In this document: in pieces, positions 1 through 7,336 of the stretch
Layout of the letters: each line of letters opens with the position of its first letter
How positions within the stretch are numbered: position 1 is the first letter of the stretch
From: an uncultured cyanobacterium
Lineage (GTDB): Bacteria; Cyanobacteriota; Cyanobacteriia; PCC-6307; Cyanobiaceae
Assembly: GCA_903934745.1 (NCBI GenBank)
Contig: CAIZOZ010000391.1
Span: 1 to 8,892, forward strand
DNA length: 8,892 bases
Reading direction: 5' to 3'
Program-made: the position numbers and the translations under genes
The notes under the pieces: generated by a model
Seen by the model: the letters and a program-made list of their open reading frames with translations, nothing else
The model's database searches: none
Told to the model about the DNA's origin: nothing

Positions 1-192
1 CGCTGGGCTGGGCCGCGGCGATCGGCCGCCGCTGCGGCAGCCGATGGCGGGCTACTGGCCTGGGTGGCAGGGTTCCAGGCCTCCTCGCGCATCGGCTCGC
101 TGCAGGGGGCGGATCTGCTGCTGGAGATCCCGGCGGCGCTGGGGGCGGGCACGGAGCTGGGGGCCCAGCCGCTGCGGTTGCCGATCTCCTGA
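1..192 (+). CDS. moeA: molybdopterin molybdenumtransferase MoeA, C-terminal end (partial)
   Basis: The left edge of the window is open in frame 1 and reads 63 residues to a TGA at 190-192. The end of this peptide (GFQASSRIGSLQGADLLLEI, then AGTELGAQPL) matches the C-terminal domain of MoeA, where a Q-x-S-S-R-x-x-S-L-x-x-A-x-x-L-L pattern is followed by a P-x-x-x-x-x-x-A-G-x-x-L segment. MoeA inserts molybdate into adenylylated molybdopterin in the last common step of Moco synthesis, in the cytoplasm. The start and the catalytic domains lie outside the window. It converges on the small gene ending at 235; the 42-base gap shows no clear hairpin with a T-run. The assignment rests on a short tail but is strengthened by the surrounding moa and mob genes. 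Confidence 0.82.
   Translation, partial: RWAGPRRSAAAAAADGGLLAWVAGFQASSRIGSLQGADLLLEIPAALGAGTELGAQPLRLPIS
10..29 (+). repeat. 20-base repeat, copy 1 (second copy 728-747)
   Basis: These 20 bases recur exactly, in direct orientation, at 728-747. The core GGCCG-N7-CGGCC is an inverted repeat, and a 14-base part of it also occurs at 5658-5671 in moaA. Copy 1 lies in moeA read forwards and copy 2 in moaE read backwards, so protein homology does not explain the match. Confidence 0.75.
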
Positions 193-234
193 GCCGCGCG
201 CCGGCCGCTACCGCGACGGCAGCCTGATCACCAC

Positions 235-522
235 TCAGCTGGCCGGCAGCACGGAGTAGTGATCCACCACCAGTCCTTTGCGTTGTTCTGGGCGACCCTC
301 CATGCCTCCTGGAAGATCGATCTGGGGCAAGAGGGTGGCTTCAGCCCAGCTGTCGTATTGCGCTTGTCCCTCCCACAGGGACACGATCATCAGCCCCCCG
401 TCCACCTCGGCCACCGTGCGCAGAAGCTGGGCCTGAGGTTGCTCCTTGCCCTCCAGCTGGGCTAGTTCCACCTGGAATTGTTCCAGCGTCGCCCCGGGCC
501 AAAAATTCGCCACCATGTGCAT
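235..522 (-). CDS. small ABM-like (dimeric alpha/beta-barrel) protein, function unknown
   Basis: This encodes 95 residues from the ATG at 520-522; a second ATG two codons on (514-516) is an alternative. The start is chosen because AGGGAG lies about 8 bases upstream, and because the open frame further upstream (to 585) reads as non-homologous leader. The protein has no signal peptide, no membrane segment and no cysteine. Its pattern of an N-terminal strand (MVANFWPG), a helix, a central GGLMIVSLWEGQAQYDSW segment and a final VVDHYSVLPAS strand resembles small proteins of the antibiotic-biosynthesis-monooxygenase/dimeric alpha-beta barrel fold, which sense or oxidise small molecules. It lies 90 bases downstream of moaE on the same strand, so it may be the last gene of a moaD-moaE transcript. 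The fold is inferred from pattern only and the role is unknown. Base composition around its start is less GC-rich than in its neighbours. Confidence 0.72.
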   Translation of the reverse strand: MHMVANFWPGATLEQFQVELAQLEGKEQPQAQLLRTVAEVDGGLMIVSLWEGQAQYDSWAEATLLPQIDLPGGMEGRPEQRKGLVVDHYSVLPAS

Positions 523-612
523 GGCCGTCTCTCCCTTGTTGTTCTGCCCGATGAATGTGGCACAGACACAGTTGGGGTTGATCAATCGTGCGCTTCTGCC
601 TGGACCCGAGCT

Positions 613-1059
613 TCATAGAGGCGTATTGCCCGTGATCCATCTGCCCACCCCCTGGCTCCATTCCCGTTTCCAGAAGGGGGCTTCGTGCTTGAGGGCCTCC
701 AGCAGCTCCTGGCAGCAGCGCTGGGCCGGGCCGCGGCGATCGGCCGCTACCGCCACCAGCACGATGGCGTCTCCCGGCAACACCAGACCGATCCGATGTC
801 GCACCAGCACTGCCGTCGCCCCGTGCCGGCCCGCGGCGGCGGCCGCCAGGGAGGCGATGCAGGTCTCGGTCATGCCGGGGTAGTGCTCCAGCTCCAGAGC
901 TGTGAGGAGCGCGTCGTGGGCGCCGCTGGGGCGCACTCGGCCCAGGAAATGACTCTCGGCCGCTGGCCGTAATCCCAGCTCTGCAGCCAGCCATTGATGC
1001 CACTCGGCCAGGGCCTGCAGCGGCTCGAACGACTCCGCTTCCAGCTGGATTGCCAACAT
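613..1059 (-). CDS. moaE: molybdopterin synthase catalytic subunit MoaE
   Basis: MoaE is the large subunit of molybdopterin synthase. With MoaD it converts cyclic pyranopterin monophosphate to molybdopterin by adding two sulfurs. The 148-residue product matches the usual family length of about 150. Hallmarks are FLGRVR near residue 38, the LEHYPGMTE motif near 57-65, HRIGLVLPGD near 88-97, and LKHEAPFWKRE near 123-133, which holds the conserved active-site lysines (K124 and K131 by my count). The ATG at 1057-1059 lies just past the moaD stop (1064-1066), with GGTGG about 8 bases upstream. In-frame GTG codons at 1069-1074 could start a form that overlaps moaD. Very close spacing to moaD implies co-transcription and translational coupling of the two subunits. 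The same frame stays open far upstream, to about 2280, but that part lies antisense to moaB and is not homologous. Confidence 0.95.
   Translation of the reverse strand: MLAIQLEAESFEPLQALAEWHQWLAAELGLRPAAESHFLGRVRPSGAHDALLTALELEHYPGMTETCIASLAAAAAGRHGATAVLVRHRIGLVLPGDAIVLVAVAADRRGPAQRCCQELLEALKHEAPFWKREWSQGVGRWITGNTPL
728..747 (+). repeat. 20-base repeat, copy 2 (first copy 10-29)
   Basis: Exact direct copy of bases 10-29, here inside the C-terminal part of moaE (antisense to the gene, coding AADRRGPAQ). It resembles an extended HIP1-like element ending GCGATCGG in place of GCGATCGC. Confidence 0.75.
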
Positions 1060-1063
1060 CGCA

Positions 1064-1348
1064 TTAGCCACCACTGATCGGCGGCAGGAAGGCCAGCTCA
1101 TCGCCAGCAACCAGGCTTGCGTCCCAGGCGGCGAACTGCTGATTGATGGCCACGCGCACGCCGGCCGGGGGAGTGGCGGGCTGCAGACCCAGCTGCCGCC
1201 AGAGCTGCTCAGGTGTTGGGCCAGCAGGGTTGGCTCCCTTGGCGGTTGCGGCCAGCTCGACCAGTTGCTCGCTCCAGCCCGTCGCTTCACGCAAACTGGC
1301 GAACAGGCGCACCTGGACTGGCGATGCCGGATCAGCGGAGACGGCCAT
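1064..1348 (-). CDS. moaD: molybdopterin synthase sulfur-carrier subunit MoaD
   Basis: This is the small ubiquitin-like subunit of molybdopterin synthase. Its C-terminal glycine becomes a thiocarboxylate that donates sulfur to the pterin. The 94-residue product shows the family signature VRLFASLREATG near residues 13-24, AINQ near 67-70, and AGDELAFLPPISGG at the end, so the essential terminal Gly-Gly is intact. The start is taken as the ATG at 1346-1348, which puts the first beta strand about ten residues in, as usual. An upstream ATG near 1420 would add 24 residues with no family resemblance. No strong ribosome-binding site is seen. moaE follows with four bases between the stop and its ATG. 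moaB is divergent, 89 bases away. The sulfurylating enzyme MoeB is not in this window. Confidence 0.95.
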   Translation of the reverse strand: MAVSADPASPVQVRLFASLREATGWSEQLVELAATAKGANPAGPTPEQLWRQLGLQPATPPAGVRVAINQQFAAWDASLVAGDELAFLPPISGG

Positions 1349-1386
1349 GGGTTGCAGCTGCAGGGTTCGGGCGGAGTGATCGCTAG

Positions 1387-1401
1387 GGAGCGCCTGGCTC
1401 C
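1387..1401. other. GC-rich hairpin in the moaD/moaB divergent spacer
   Basis: GGAGC at 1387-1391 and GCTCC at 1397-1401 can pair around a five-base loop. It lies between the divergent starts of moaD (1348) and moaB (1438), so it could sit in the leader of either transcript or overlap an operator. No T-run follows it. A five-pair stem is easy to find by chance in DNA this rich in GC, so this is only a candidate. Confidence 0.2.
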
Positions 1402-1437
1402 GCCACTCAGAATGCCCCAAACGCCTGAGTCCTGCCT

Positions 1438-1941
1438 GTGAGCCTCGCCATCGCCCTGCTCACGGTGTCGGACACGCGCACTCTGACGGATGACACCTCG
1501 GGTGAGGCCTTGCAGCAGCGCCTGGAAGCCGCCGGCCATGGGCTGGTGGAGCGGCGCCTGGTGCCCGATGACCGCTATCGCATCCGGGCCGAAGTGAGTC
1601 GCTGGATCGCCGATCCGGCCGTGCAGGTGGTGATCAGCTCCGGTGGCACCGGCCTCACCGGCCGCGATGGCAGCCCCGAGGCGGTGGCACCGCTGCTGGA
1701 CAAGACAATCGAGGGCTTCGGCGAACTGTTCCGGGTGCTGTCGTTCGAAACGATCGGCACCAGCAGCCTGCAGAGCCGCTGCCTGGCTGGCGTCGCCAAT
1801 GGCACGGTGATCTTCGTGCTGCCCGGCTCGCTCGATGCCGTCTGCACCGCCTGGGATCGGCTGATCCGCGCCCAGCTGGATGCCAGCACCCGTCCCTGCA
1901 ACCTGGTGCAGCTGCTGCCGCGGCTGAGGGAGGCGCCCTGA
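1438..1941 (+). CDS. moaB: MoaB/MogA-family molybdopterin adenylyltransferase
   Basis: Proteins of this family bind molybdopterin and activate it with ATP to give MPT-adenylate, the substrate of MoeA. The 167-residue product has the usual length for a single-domain MoaB/MogA. It shows VSDTRTLTDDTSG near residues 10-21, the SSGGTGLTGRD loop near 67-77, DKTIEGFGELFR near 88-99, and SSLQSRCLAGVANGTVIFVLPGS near 109-131, all typical of the molybdopterin-binding fold. The start is a GTG at 1438-1440. An in-frame stop at 1426-1428 leaves room for only a CTG alternative at 1432. The ribosome-binding site is weak. It is divergent from moaD across 89 bases, which probably holds both promoters. Whether it acts as MogA (adenylyltransferase) or in the less well-defined E. 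coli MoaB role cannot be settled from sequence, but no separate mogA is seen here. Confidence 0.93.
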   Translation: MSLAIALLTVSDTRTLTDDTSGEALQQRLEAAGHGLVERRLVPDDRYRIRAEVSRWIADPAVQVVISSGGTGLTGRDGSPEAVAPLLDKTIEGFGELFRVLSFETIGTSSLQSRCLAGVANGTVIFVLPGSLDAVCTAWDRLIRAQLDASTRPCNLVQLLPRLREAP

Positions 1942-2064
1942 ACCGGGCCAGCCAGCCGAAGGCCCGCCGCGACGAGTCGGTCGCCGGTGGCGGCTCGCCA
2001 TACTGACGCTCTCCTCTGGTCCGCCGCTGCGGGCCACTACTCCCCATCCCCCAGCTGTTCCGCC

Positions 2065-2322
2065 ATGGCCAAGGTTGAGATCTACGTCTGGACGTCCTGT
2101 CCCTTCTGCATCCGCGCCAAGCAACTCCTCGATCGCAAGGCAGTCGCTTACACCGAATACGCGATCGACGGCGATGATCGCGCCCGCCAGGCGATGGTGC
2201 AGCGCGGCACCGGCGGCTCCCGCTCCCTGCCCCAGATCTTCATCGATGATCAGCACGTCGGTGGCTGTGATGACCTGCACCGGCTGGAGCGACAGGGCCA
2301 GCTCGATCCCCTGCTGGCCTGA
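2065..2322 (+). CDS. grxC: dithiol glutaredoxin (GrxC type)
   Basis: Glutaredoxins are small cytoplasmic thiol-disulfide oxidoreductases that use glutathione. This 85-residue protein has the length and layout of the bacterial glutaredoxin 3 class. It begins with a beta strand (VEIYVWTS), has a CPFC active site at residues 12-15, a SLPQIFI segment with the cis-proline near residue 56, and the glutathione-binding GGCDDL near 67-72. The family usually has TVP where this protein has SLP. The ATG at 2065 is preferred because the frame upstream to a GTG at 1987 encodes unrelated leader. It lies 123 bases after moaB and 76 bases before the FdhF/YdeP gene on the same strand, so it could be co-transcribed with either. 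A redox link to the iron-sulfur oxidoreductase downstream is a guess from position. Confidence 0.93.
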   Translation: MAKVEIYVWTSCPFCIRAKQLLDRKAVAYTEYAIDGDDRARQAMVQRGTGGSRSLPQIFIDDQHVGGCDDLHRLERQGQLDPLLA

Positions 2323-2398
2323 TCGCCCGCTGCCAGGCGCCGGCCAGCCCGCCAGCAGCAGCTCCCCTTAGCCTGACTTTTCGCTTCCAGGAACGCCG

Positions 2399-4773
2399 AT
2401 GGCCCATCCCGCCGCCGCTGTTCCCGACGCGACCGTTTCCGACCCGACTGTTCCCTACCCGGCCGGGGCCGAACCGGCCGGGGCCGAACCGGCCGGGGCC
2501 GAGCCGATCCCCAGCCCGGGTGCTGGGGTCACACCCAAGGTCGGTGGTGGCTGGCCGCTGATCGATGGCTGGGCGCGGGCCACCCTCTCCGGTATCGGCC
2601 CCAGGCTCTGGCAGACCCTCAGCCATCAGAGCGCCTGCCTCTCCTGTGCCTGGGGCACCGGCGGCCAGAAGGGCGGCTTCCGCGACGAACTGGGCGAACC
2701 GCTGCAGCGCTGTCTCAAGAGCGTCGAGGCGGTGGTGGCCGAACTGCAGCCCGCTGTGCCGCAGCAGGTGTTTGATCGGCGCACACTGGCGGAGCTGCAG
2801 CAGCTCAGCTCCTCCGAATGCGATGAGCTGGGTCGCCTGTCGCGGCCGCTGATCCTGCGGCAGGGGCGCGAGCACTACGAGCCGATCGGCTGGGACGAGG
2901 TGTTCGCGCTGACGGAGCAGGCCTTCCGCGTGCCGCCGCAGCGCCTCGCGTCTTACAGCTCCGGCCGCTCCTCGAATGAGGCCGCCTGGCTGCTGCAACT
3001 GCTGTTGCGGGCCCTGGGCTCCAACAACCTCGCCGACTGCTCCGATCTCTGTCATGCCGCCTCCAGCGTCGTGCTCCACCAGGTGTTCGGCTCCGGCACC
3101 TCCAATGTCAGCCTCGAGAGCCTGCAGCAGGCCGACTGCGTCGTGCTGGTGGGCTCGAATGCGCCGGCCAACCATCCGCGGCTGATGAATGAGCTGATCC
3201 GGCTGCGGCAGCGGGGCGGCACCGTGATCGTGATCAATCCGGTGCTGGAGGTGGGCCTGCAGCGCTTCGGTTCACCGGCGTTCCCGATCCGTTCGATGTT
3301 GCGGGGTTCGGAGATCGCCTCGCTGTTCCTGCAGCCCCTGCCCGGCAGTGACACCGCCGTGTTCCTGGGCCTCCAGAAGGCACTGCTGGAGGCGGATCGC
3401 CTGCCCATGGACTTTGTGCGCACCCATGCCAAGGGCTGGGAGCCGTTGCTTGAGCAACTGCGCGGCCTCTCCTGGCAGGAGATCTGCGCTTGCTGCGGCC
3501 TCAGCCGCGAGGAGCTGGAGCTGGCGGCCGAGCGCATCGCCGCCGCCCCGGCCGTGGTGTTCGCCTGGGCGATGGGCATCACCCACCACATCAATGGCTG
3601 CGACAACGTTCAGGCGATCGCCAACACGGCCGTGCTCACCGGCAATGTCGGCCGTCCCGGCGCCGGCACGATGCCGATCCGCGGCCACTCCAATGTGCAG
3701 GGCTTCGGCTCGATGGGCGTCAGCACCAGCCTGCGCGAACCGATGCAACGGGCGCTCGAAGAGCTGCTGGGCCGGCCGCTCAGCCCGGTGCCCGGCTACG
3801 ACACCCGCGCCCTGATCGAGGCGGCCGAGGCCGGAGTGGTGGACACGCTGCTGTGTCTGGGCGGCAATCTCTACGGCGCCAATCCCGATGCCACCCAGGC
3901 GGGCCAGGCCCTGGGCCGGATCGACACGATCATCTATCTGGCCACCAAGCCCAACACCGGCCATTTCCATGGGCTGGGAGCGCGGCAGACCTTGCTGCTG
4001 CCGGTGTTCAACCGCTTCGAAACCCCCCATCGCACCACGGTGGAATCGGGCAACAACTGGGTGCGGCTCAATGAACCCGGTAGCAGCCATCTGGTTGACG
4101 CCGACCTGATCAGCGAGGTGGTGTTCCTGGGCGAGCTGGCCCACCGGGTGCATGGCGAAGCGCCGATTGACTGGCGCCGGCTGCAGGAGGCGACCTACGT
4201 GCGCCAGCTGATCGCCCGCACCGTGCCCGGCTACGGCCCCCTGGCCCAGATCGATGCCAGCGGCGAGGAGTTCAGCGTGCTGGGCCGGCTCTTTGACGAG
4301 CCCCGCTTCCCCACCCCCAGCGGCCGGGCCCAACTGGCGATCACGCCCCTGCCGCAGCTCAGCCTGCCGGACCGGAGCCATTTCGAACCCGATCCTGAGT
4401 TCGCCGCCGCCGCGGCCGGAGCTGATGCCAACCAGGAGCCCCCGGGCCTGGTGTTGAGCCTGATCACCGCCCGCAGCTACGGCCAACACAACACCGTCGT
4501 CTATAAGCAGGCCGACAGCTACCGGGGCATGCCCCATCGCCAGACGATCCTGATGAACCGGGAGGATCTGCAGCGCAGTGGCCTTCTCGCCCACCAGCGG
4601 GTGCGGGTGCAGGGGCAGGCGGGCCGCCTCGACGACATCGAGATCATCCCCGGCGAGATCTGTGCCGGCGCCGCCCTGATGTTCTTCCCCGAGGCCAATG
4701 TGCTGATGAAGGGGGATCGCGATCCCCGCTGCGGCACGCCGGCCTTCAAGCGGGTACCGGTGCTGGTGCGGCC

Positions 4774-4789
<16 letters not shown>
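2399..4789 (+). CDS. FdhF/YdeP-family molybdopterin oxidoreductase (formate dehydrogenase-like)
   Basis: This is a large cytoplasmic-type bis-MGD enzyme of 796 residues. After a 45-residue Pro/Ala-rich leader it follows the FdhF/YdeP family (about 750 residues) throughout. CLSCAWG at 80-86 with a third cysteine at 105 gives the sparse N-terminal cysteine set of that family. SSGRSSNEAAW near 188-197 is followed by NNLADCSDLCHAAS, where C218 is the expected molybdenum ligand. VGSNAPANHPRLMNEL lies near 251-266, and RGHSNVQG and CLGGNLYGANPD lie in the middle. RSYGQHNTVVYKQADSYRGM marks the C-terminal dinucleotide-binding domain. It is not NarB-like at the N-terminus, where assimilatory nitrate reductases carry four clustered cysteines. 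No Tat signal is seen. AGGA about 6 bases before the ATG supports the start. The substrate is unknown: formate is possible, while E. coli YdeP is linked to acid resistance. The TAG stop lies inside the end of moaA on the other strand. Confidence 0.92.
2459..2503 (+). repeat. three 15-base tandem repeats coding PAGAE
   Basis: A 15-base unit, CCGGCCGGGGCCGAA, occurs three times in a row and differs only in the last base of the third copy. It is in frame and encodes PAGAE-PAGAE-PAGAE at residues 21-35 of the FdhF/YdeP protein. The near-perfect DNA identity suggests recent slippage expansion rather than an old conserved domain. It forms part of a flexible N-terminal leader before the iron-sulfur domain. 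Confidence 0.9.
3614..3621. repeat. HIP1 octamer GCGATCGC
   Basis: Exact copy of the cyanobacterial highly iterated palindrome, inside the FdhF/YdeP gene. Confidence 0.85.
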
Positions 4790-5943
<1,154 letters not shown>

Positions 5944-5991
5944 GGGGCGCAAGCTAGGGATTCGCGGGCAGTCGCTGAAGCGTGCGATGTA

Positions 5992-5999
5992 GCGTACGC
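5992..5999. promoter_or_regulatory. candidate operator palindrome between moaA and the toxin-antitoxin pair
   Basis: GCGTACGC is a perfect 8-base palindrome, flanked by TA on the left and CTA on the right, which extends the symmetry if one base is bulged. It lies 24 bases upstream of the antitoxin ATG and 49 bases upstream of the divergent moaA ATG. Phd/YefM antitoxins normally repress their own promoter by binding short palindromes of this kind just upstream. Assignment as the operator is inference from position and symmetry. Confidence 0.4.
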
Positions 6000-6023
6000 C
6001 TAACAAGCCGTTCTGGCGTCCTC

Positions 6024-6293
6024 ATGCAGGCGATCACCTCCAACGAGCTCAAGACCGGTGGCATCGGTGCGATCGCCAAGGCCTTGGAGCAGGATCGGGA
6101 AGTGGGTGTTTCCGTGCGCGGCCACCTGCGCTATGTGGTGCTGGAGGCGGCGGAATACCAGCGACTGCGGGACTGCGAGCTGGAGGTCGCCCTGCTGGAA
6201 ACCCGCGCTGACCTTGCGGCAGGGCGGTTTCGCGAGGAGTCGGTGGAGGCCCATCTGACCCGCCTGGACACCATGACGCCCGAGCAGCTTTGA
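6024..6293 (+). CDS. type II antitoxin, Phd/YefM family
   Basis: This 89-residue antitoxin resembles cyanobacterial Phd/YefM proteins. The N-terminal half has the DNA-binding pattern: MQAITSNELKTGGIGAI, then VSVRGHLRYVVLEAAEYQRLRD near residues 32-53. The acidic C-terminal half, from about residue 54 (ELEVALLETRADLAAGRFREES), is the part expected to wrap and neutralise the toxin. The ATG at 6024 is preferred over upstream codons because the family signature starts right there. Its TGA overlaps the toxin start (TTGA at 6290-6293), which couples translation of the two. It is divergent from moaA across 80 bases that hold a palindrome. It sits between two Moco genes, suggesting insertion of a mobile addiction module. 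Confidence 0.9.
   Translation: MQAITSNELKTGGIGAIAKALEQDREVGVSVRGHLRYVVLEAAEYQRLRDCELEVALLETRADLAAGRFREESVEAHLTRLDTMTPEQL
6069..6076. repeat. HIP1 octamer GCGATCGC
   Basis: Exact HIP1 palindrome inside the antitoxin gene. Its presence suggests the module has a cyanobacterial origin or long residence. Confidence 0.85.
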
Positions 6294-6571
6294 GCTGGAC
6301 CCTGGTGTTCACCGAGCGGTACAACCGTCGGGCTGCCCGTTTCCTGCATCGTCATTCCGAGTTGAGGGAGCCCTATCGCAAAACCCTGCTCCTGCTTGAG
6401 GCCAATCCTCGACATCCGTCGTTGAGACTCCATGCCCTCAGGGGCAAGCTGAGTGGCTTGCACTCGGTGTCGATCAATTTGTCCTGGCGGATCACCCTGG
6501 AGTTGTTGATCGACGGTCAGAACATCATCCCGATCGACATCGGTTCCCACGACACCGTGTACCGCCCCTGA
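6290..6571 (+). CDS. type II toxin, RelE/YafQ-like mRNA interferase
   Basis: This 93-residue basic protein matches small RelE/ParE-superfamily toxins in length and pattern. It has an N-terminal VFTERYNRRAARFLHRH segment, PSLRLHALRGKLSGLHSVSINLSWRITLEL in the centre, and a PIDIGSHDTVYRP end similar to the IGTHDEVY ending of cyanobacterial RelE/YafQ proteins. Such toxins cut mRNA on the ribosome. Likely functional residues are R67 and H87, by family position only. The start is read as TTG at 6290-6292, overlapping the antitoxin TGA, because the family N-terminus begins there and no suitable ATG is near. The base composition looks lower in GC than in neighbouring genes, fitting acquisition by transfer. 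The ParE (gyrase) branch is a less likely alternative. Confidence 0.87.
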   Translation: MSWTLVFTERYNRRAARFLHRHSELREPYRKTLLLLEANPRHPSLRLHALRGKLSGLHSVSINLSWRITLELLIDGQNIIPIDIGSHDTVYRP

Positions 6572-6679
6572 TCCTTCGCCCTTGGCCCGTTCCCGCTGCC
6601 CGAGGAGCGGGGGCTGCTGCTGGCAGAACGCGAGGCGATGCTGCAGCGTTGTGACGCCGCCGTTCAGGCGCTGGGCTGA
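6572..6679 (+). pseudogene. 36-codon open stretch after the toxin, possible gene remnant
   Basis: Directly after the toxin stop, and in the same frame, 35 sense codons run to a TGA at 6677-6679. They read as a plausible protein end (GPFPLPEERGLLLAEREAML, then QRCDAAVQALG), helical and charged. The toxin family normally ends at the preceding stop, so this is not expected to be toxin. It may be the 3' remnant of a gene broken when the toxin-antitoxin pair arrived, or chance in GC-rich DNA. I do not recognise the family. The last 16 bases overlap the 3' end of mobA on the other strand. Confidence 0.25.
6592..6611. terminator. possible hairpin between the convergent toxin and mobA genes
   Basis: CCCGCT at 6592-6597 pairs perfectly with AGCGGG at 6606-6611 around an eight-base loop. 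It lies in the short spacer between the toxin stop (6571) and the mobA stop (6664), where a two-way terminator would be useful. No T-run follows on either strand, so an intrinsic terminator is not well supported. Confidence 0.25.
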
Positions 6680-7254
6680 TTGCGCTGCAGCCGGTTGACG
6701 TTCAGGCAGTTGACGTTGCGCAGCGCCCGGGGATCCAGCGGCACCGGGTTGAAGGGGTGGGCAGCCAGCCAGCTCTGCAGCCGCCGCTCGCCGCCGTCAA
6801 TGCTGGCGGCCAGATGCTGGCGCAGGGGGATCGAACTGGGATAGACCCCCAGCAACGGCTGCAGGCGCAAGCCATCGTGGGCCAGGTGGATCCCCTCGGG
6901 CTCCTGGGCCGCCGCCGCCGCCAGCTCCTGCAGCGCCACCAGGTGGAGTTCCGGCATGTCCACCGGACAGAGCAGCAGGCGCTGCTCCGGGTAGCGCTGC
7001 ATCAAGCGGTGCAACGCCAGCAGCGGGCCTTCCCAGGGGGCGGGCTCGGCGATCGGGGTGATCTGCGGCAGGGCCGCGGCCAGCTCCAGATGGGCGGGAT
7101 GGCGACTCAGCAGCGTGATCGGCCGCTCCAACTGGGCCAGCAGCCCGAGGCTGCGCTCCAGCCAGGTGCCGCCCTCGGGGTGGGGCAACAGCGCCTTGTC
7201 GCGGCCCATGCGCCGGCTGGCGCCGCCGCTGAGCAGGCAGCAGCGCAGCGGCAT
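6664..7254 (-). CDS. mobA: molybdenum cofactor guanylyltransferase MobA
   Basis: MobA joins GMP from GTP to Mo-molybdopterin, giving the guanine dinucleotide cofactor used by nitrate reductase and formate dehydrogenase-type enzymes. The 196-residue product has the usual length. It shows LLSGGASRRMGRDKALL at 7-23 (nucleotide-binding loop), GPLLALHRL near 76-84, LLCPVDMPEL near 94-103 with D99 as the expected metal ligand, LQPLLGVYP near 131-139, and NVN motifs near the C-terminus. The start is the ATG at 7252-7254, with AGGGAG three to four bases upstream. An in-frame ATG at 7336-7338 would add 28 residues without family resemblance. Near the C-terminus a 15-base unit is partly duplicated (NVNCL then NVNRL), so the family's final Asn-x-Asn motif occurs twice. 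It is divergent from cynS across 82 bases. Confidence 0.94.
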   Translation of the reverse strand: MPLRCCLLSGGASRRMGRDKALLPHPEGGTWLERSLGLLAQLERPITLLSRHPAHLELAAALPQITPIAEPAPWEGPLLALHRLMQRYPEQRLLLCPVDMPELHLVALQELAAAAAQEPEGIHLAHDGLRLQPLLGVYPSSIPLRQHLAASIDGGERRLQSWLAAHPFNPVPLDPRALRNVNCLNVNRLQRNQPSA

Positions 7255-7336
7255 TGGCTCCCTGGCCTGGGGCGGCACCAGCCGACTGGCTGAGCCCTGC
7301 CGATTCGTAGGGTCCTGGGGATTTGGCGTTCGTTCC

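Noticed and set aside
1942..2064. Terminator or RNA element in the moaB-glutaredoxin spacer
   Set aside because: Only a five-pair GCGAC/GTCGC stem with no T-run is visible, which is not enough to call anything.
1060..2280. Very long open frame on the minus strand that continues upstream of moaE
   Set aside because: Only the part from 1059 down has homology (MoaE). The upstream part lies opposite moaB and glutaredoxin and reads as Gly/Ala/Arg-rich shadow, common in GC-rich DNA.
3272..4594. Long minus-strand open frame inside the FdhF/YdeP gene
   Set aside because: It is fully antisense to a well-supported gene, shows His/Gly/Ala/Gln-rich shadow composition, and has no recognisable motif.
5944..6023. 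Sigma-70-like promoter for moaA (TTGTTA, from 6001-6006 on the minus strand)
   Set aside because: No convincing -10 hexamer lies 16-18 bases downstream, so no promoter was called.
7255..7336. NtcA-type site (GTA-N8-TAC) upstream of cynS or elsewhere
   Set aside because: I checked the GTA trinucleotides I could find by eye across the window and none had TAC eight bases later. GTAGCGTAC near 5989 has only three bases between the half-sites.
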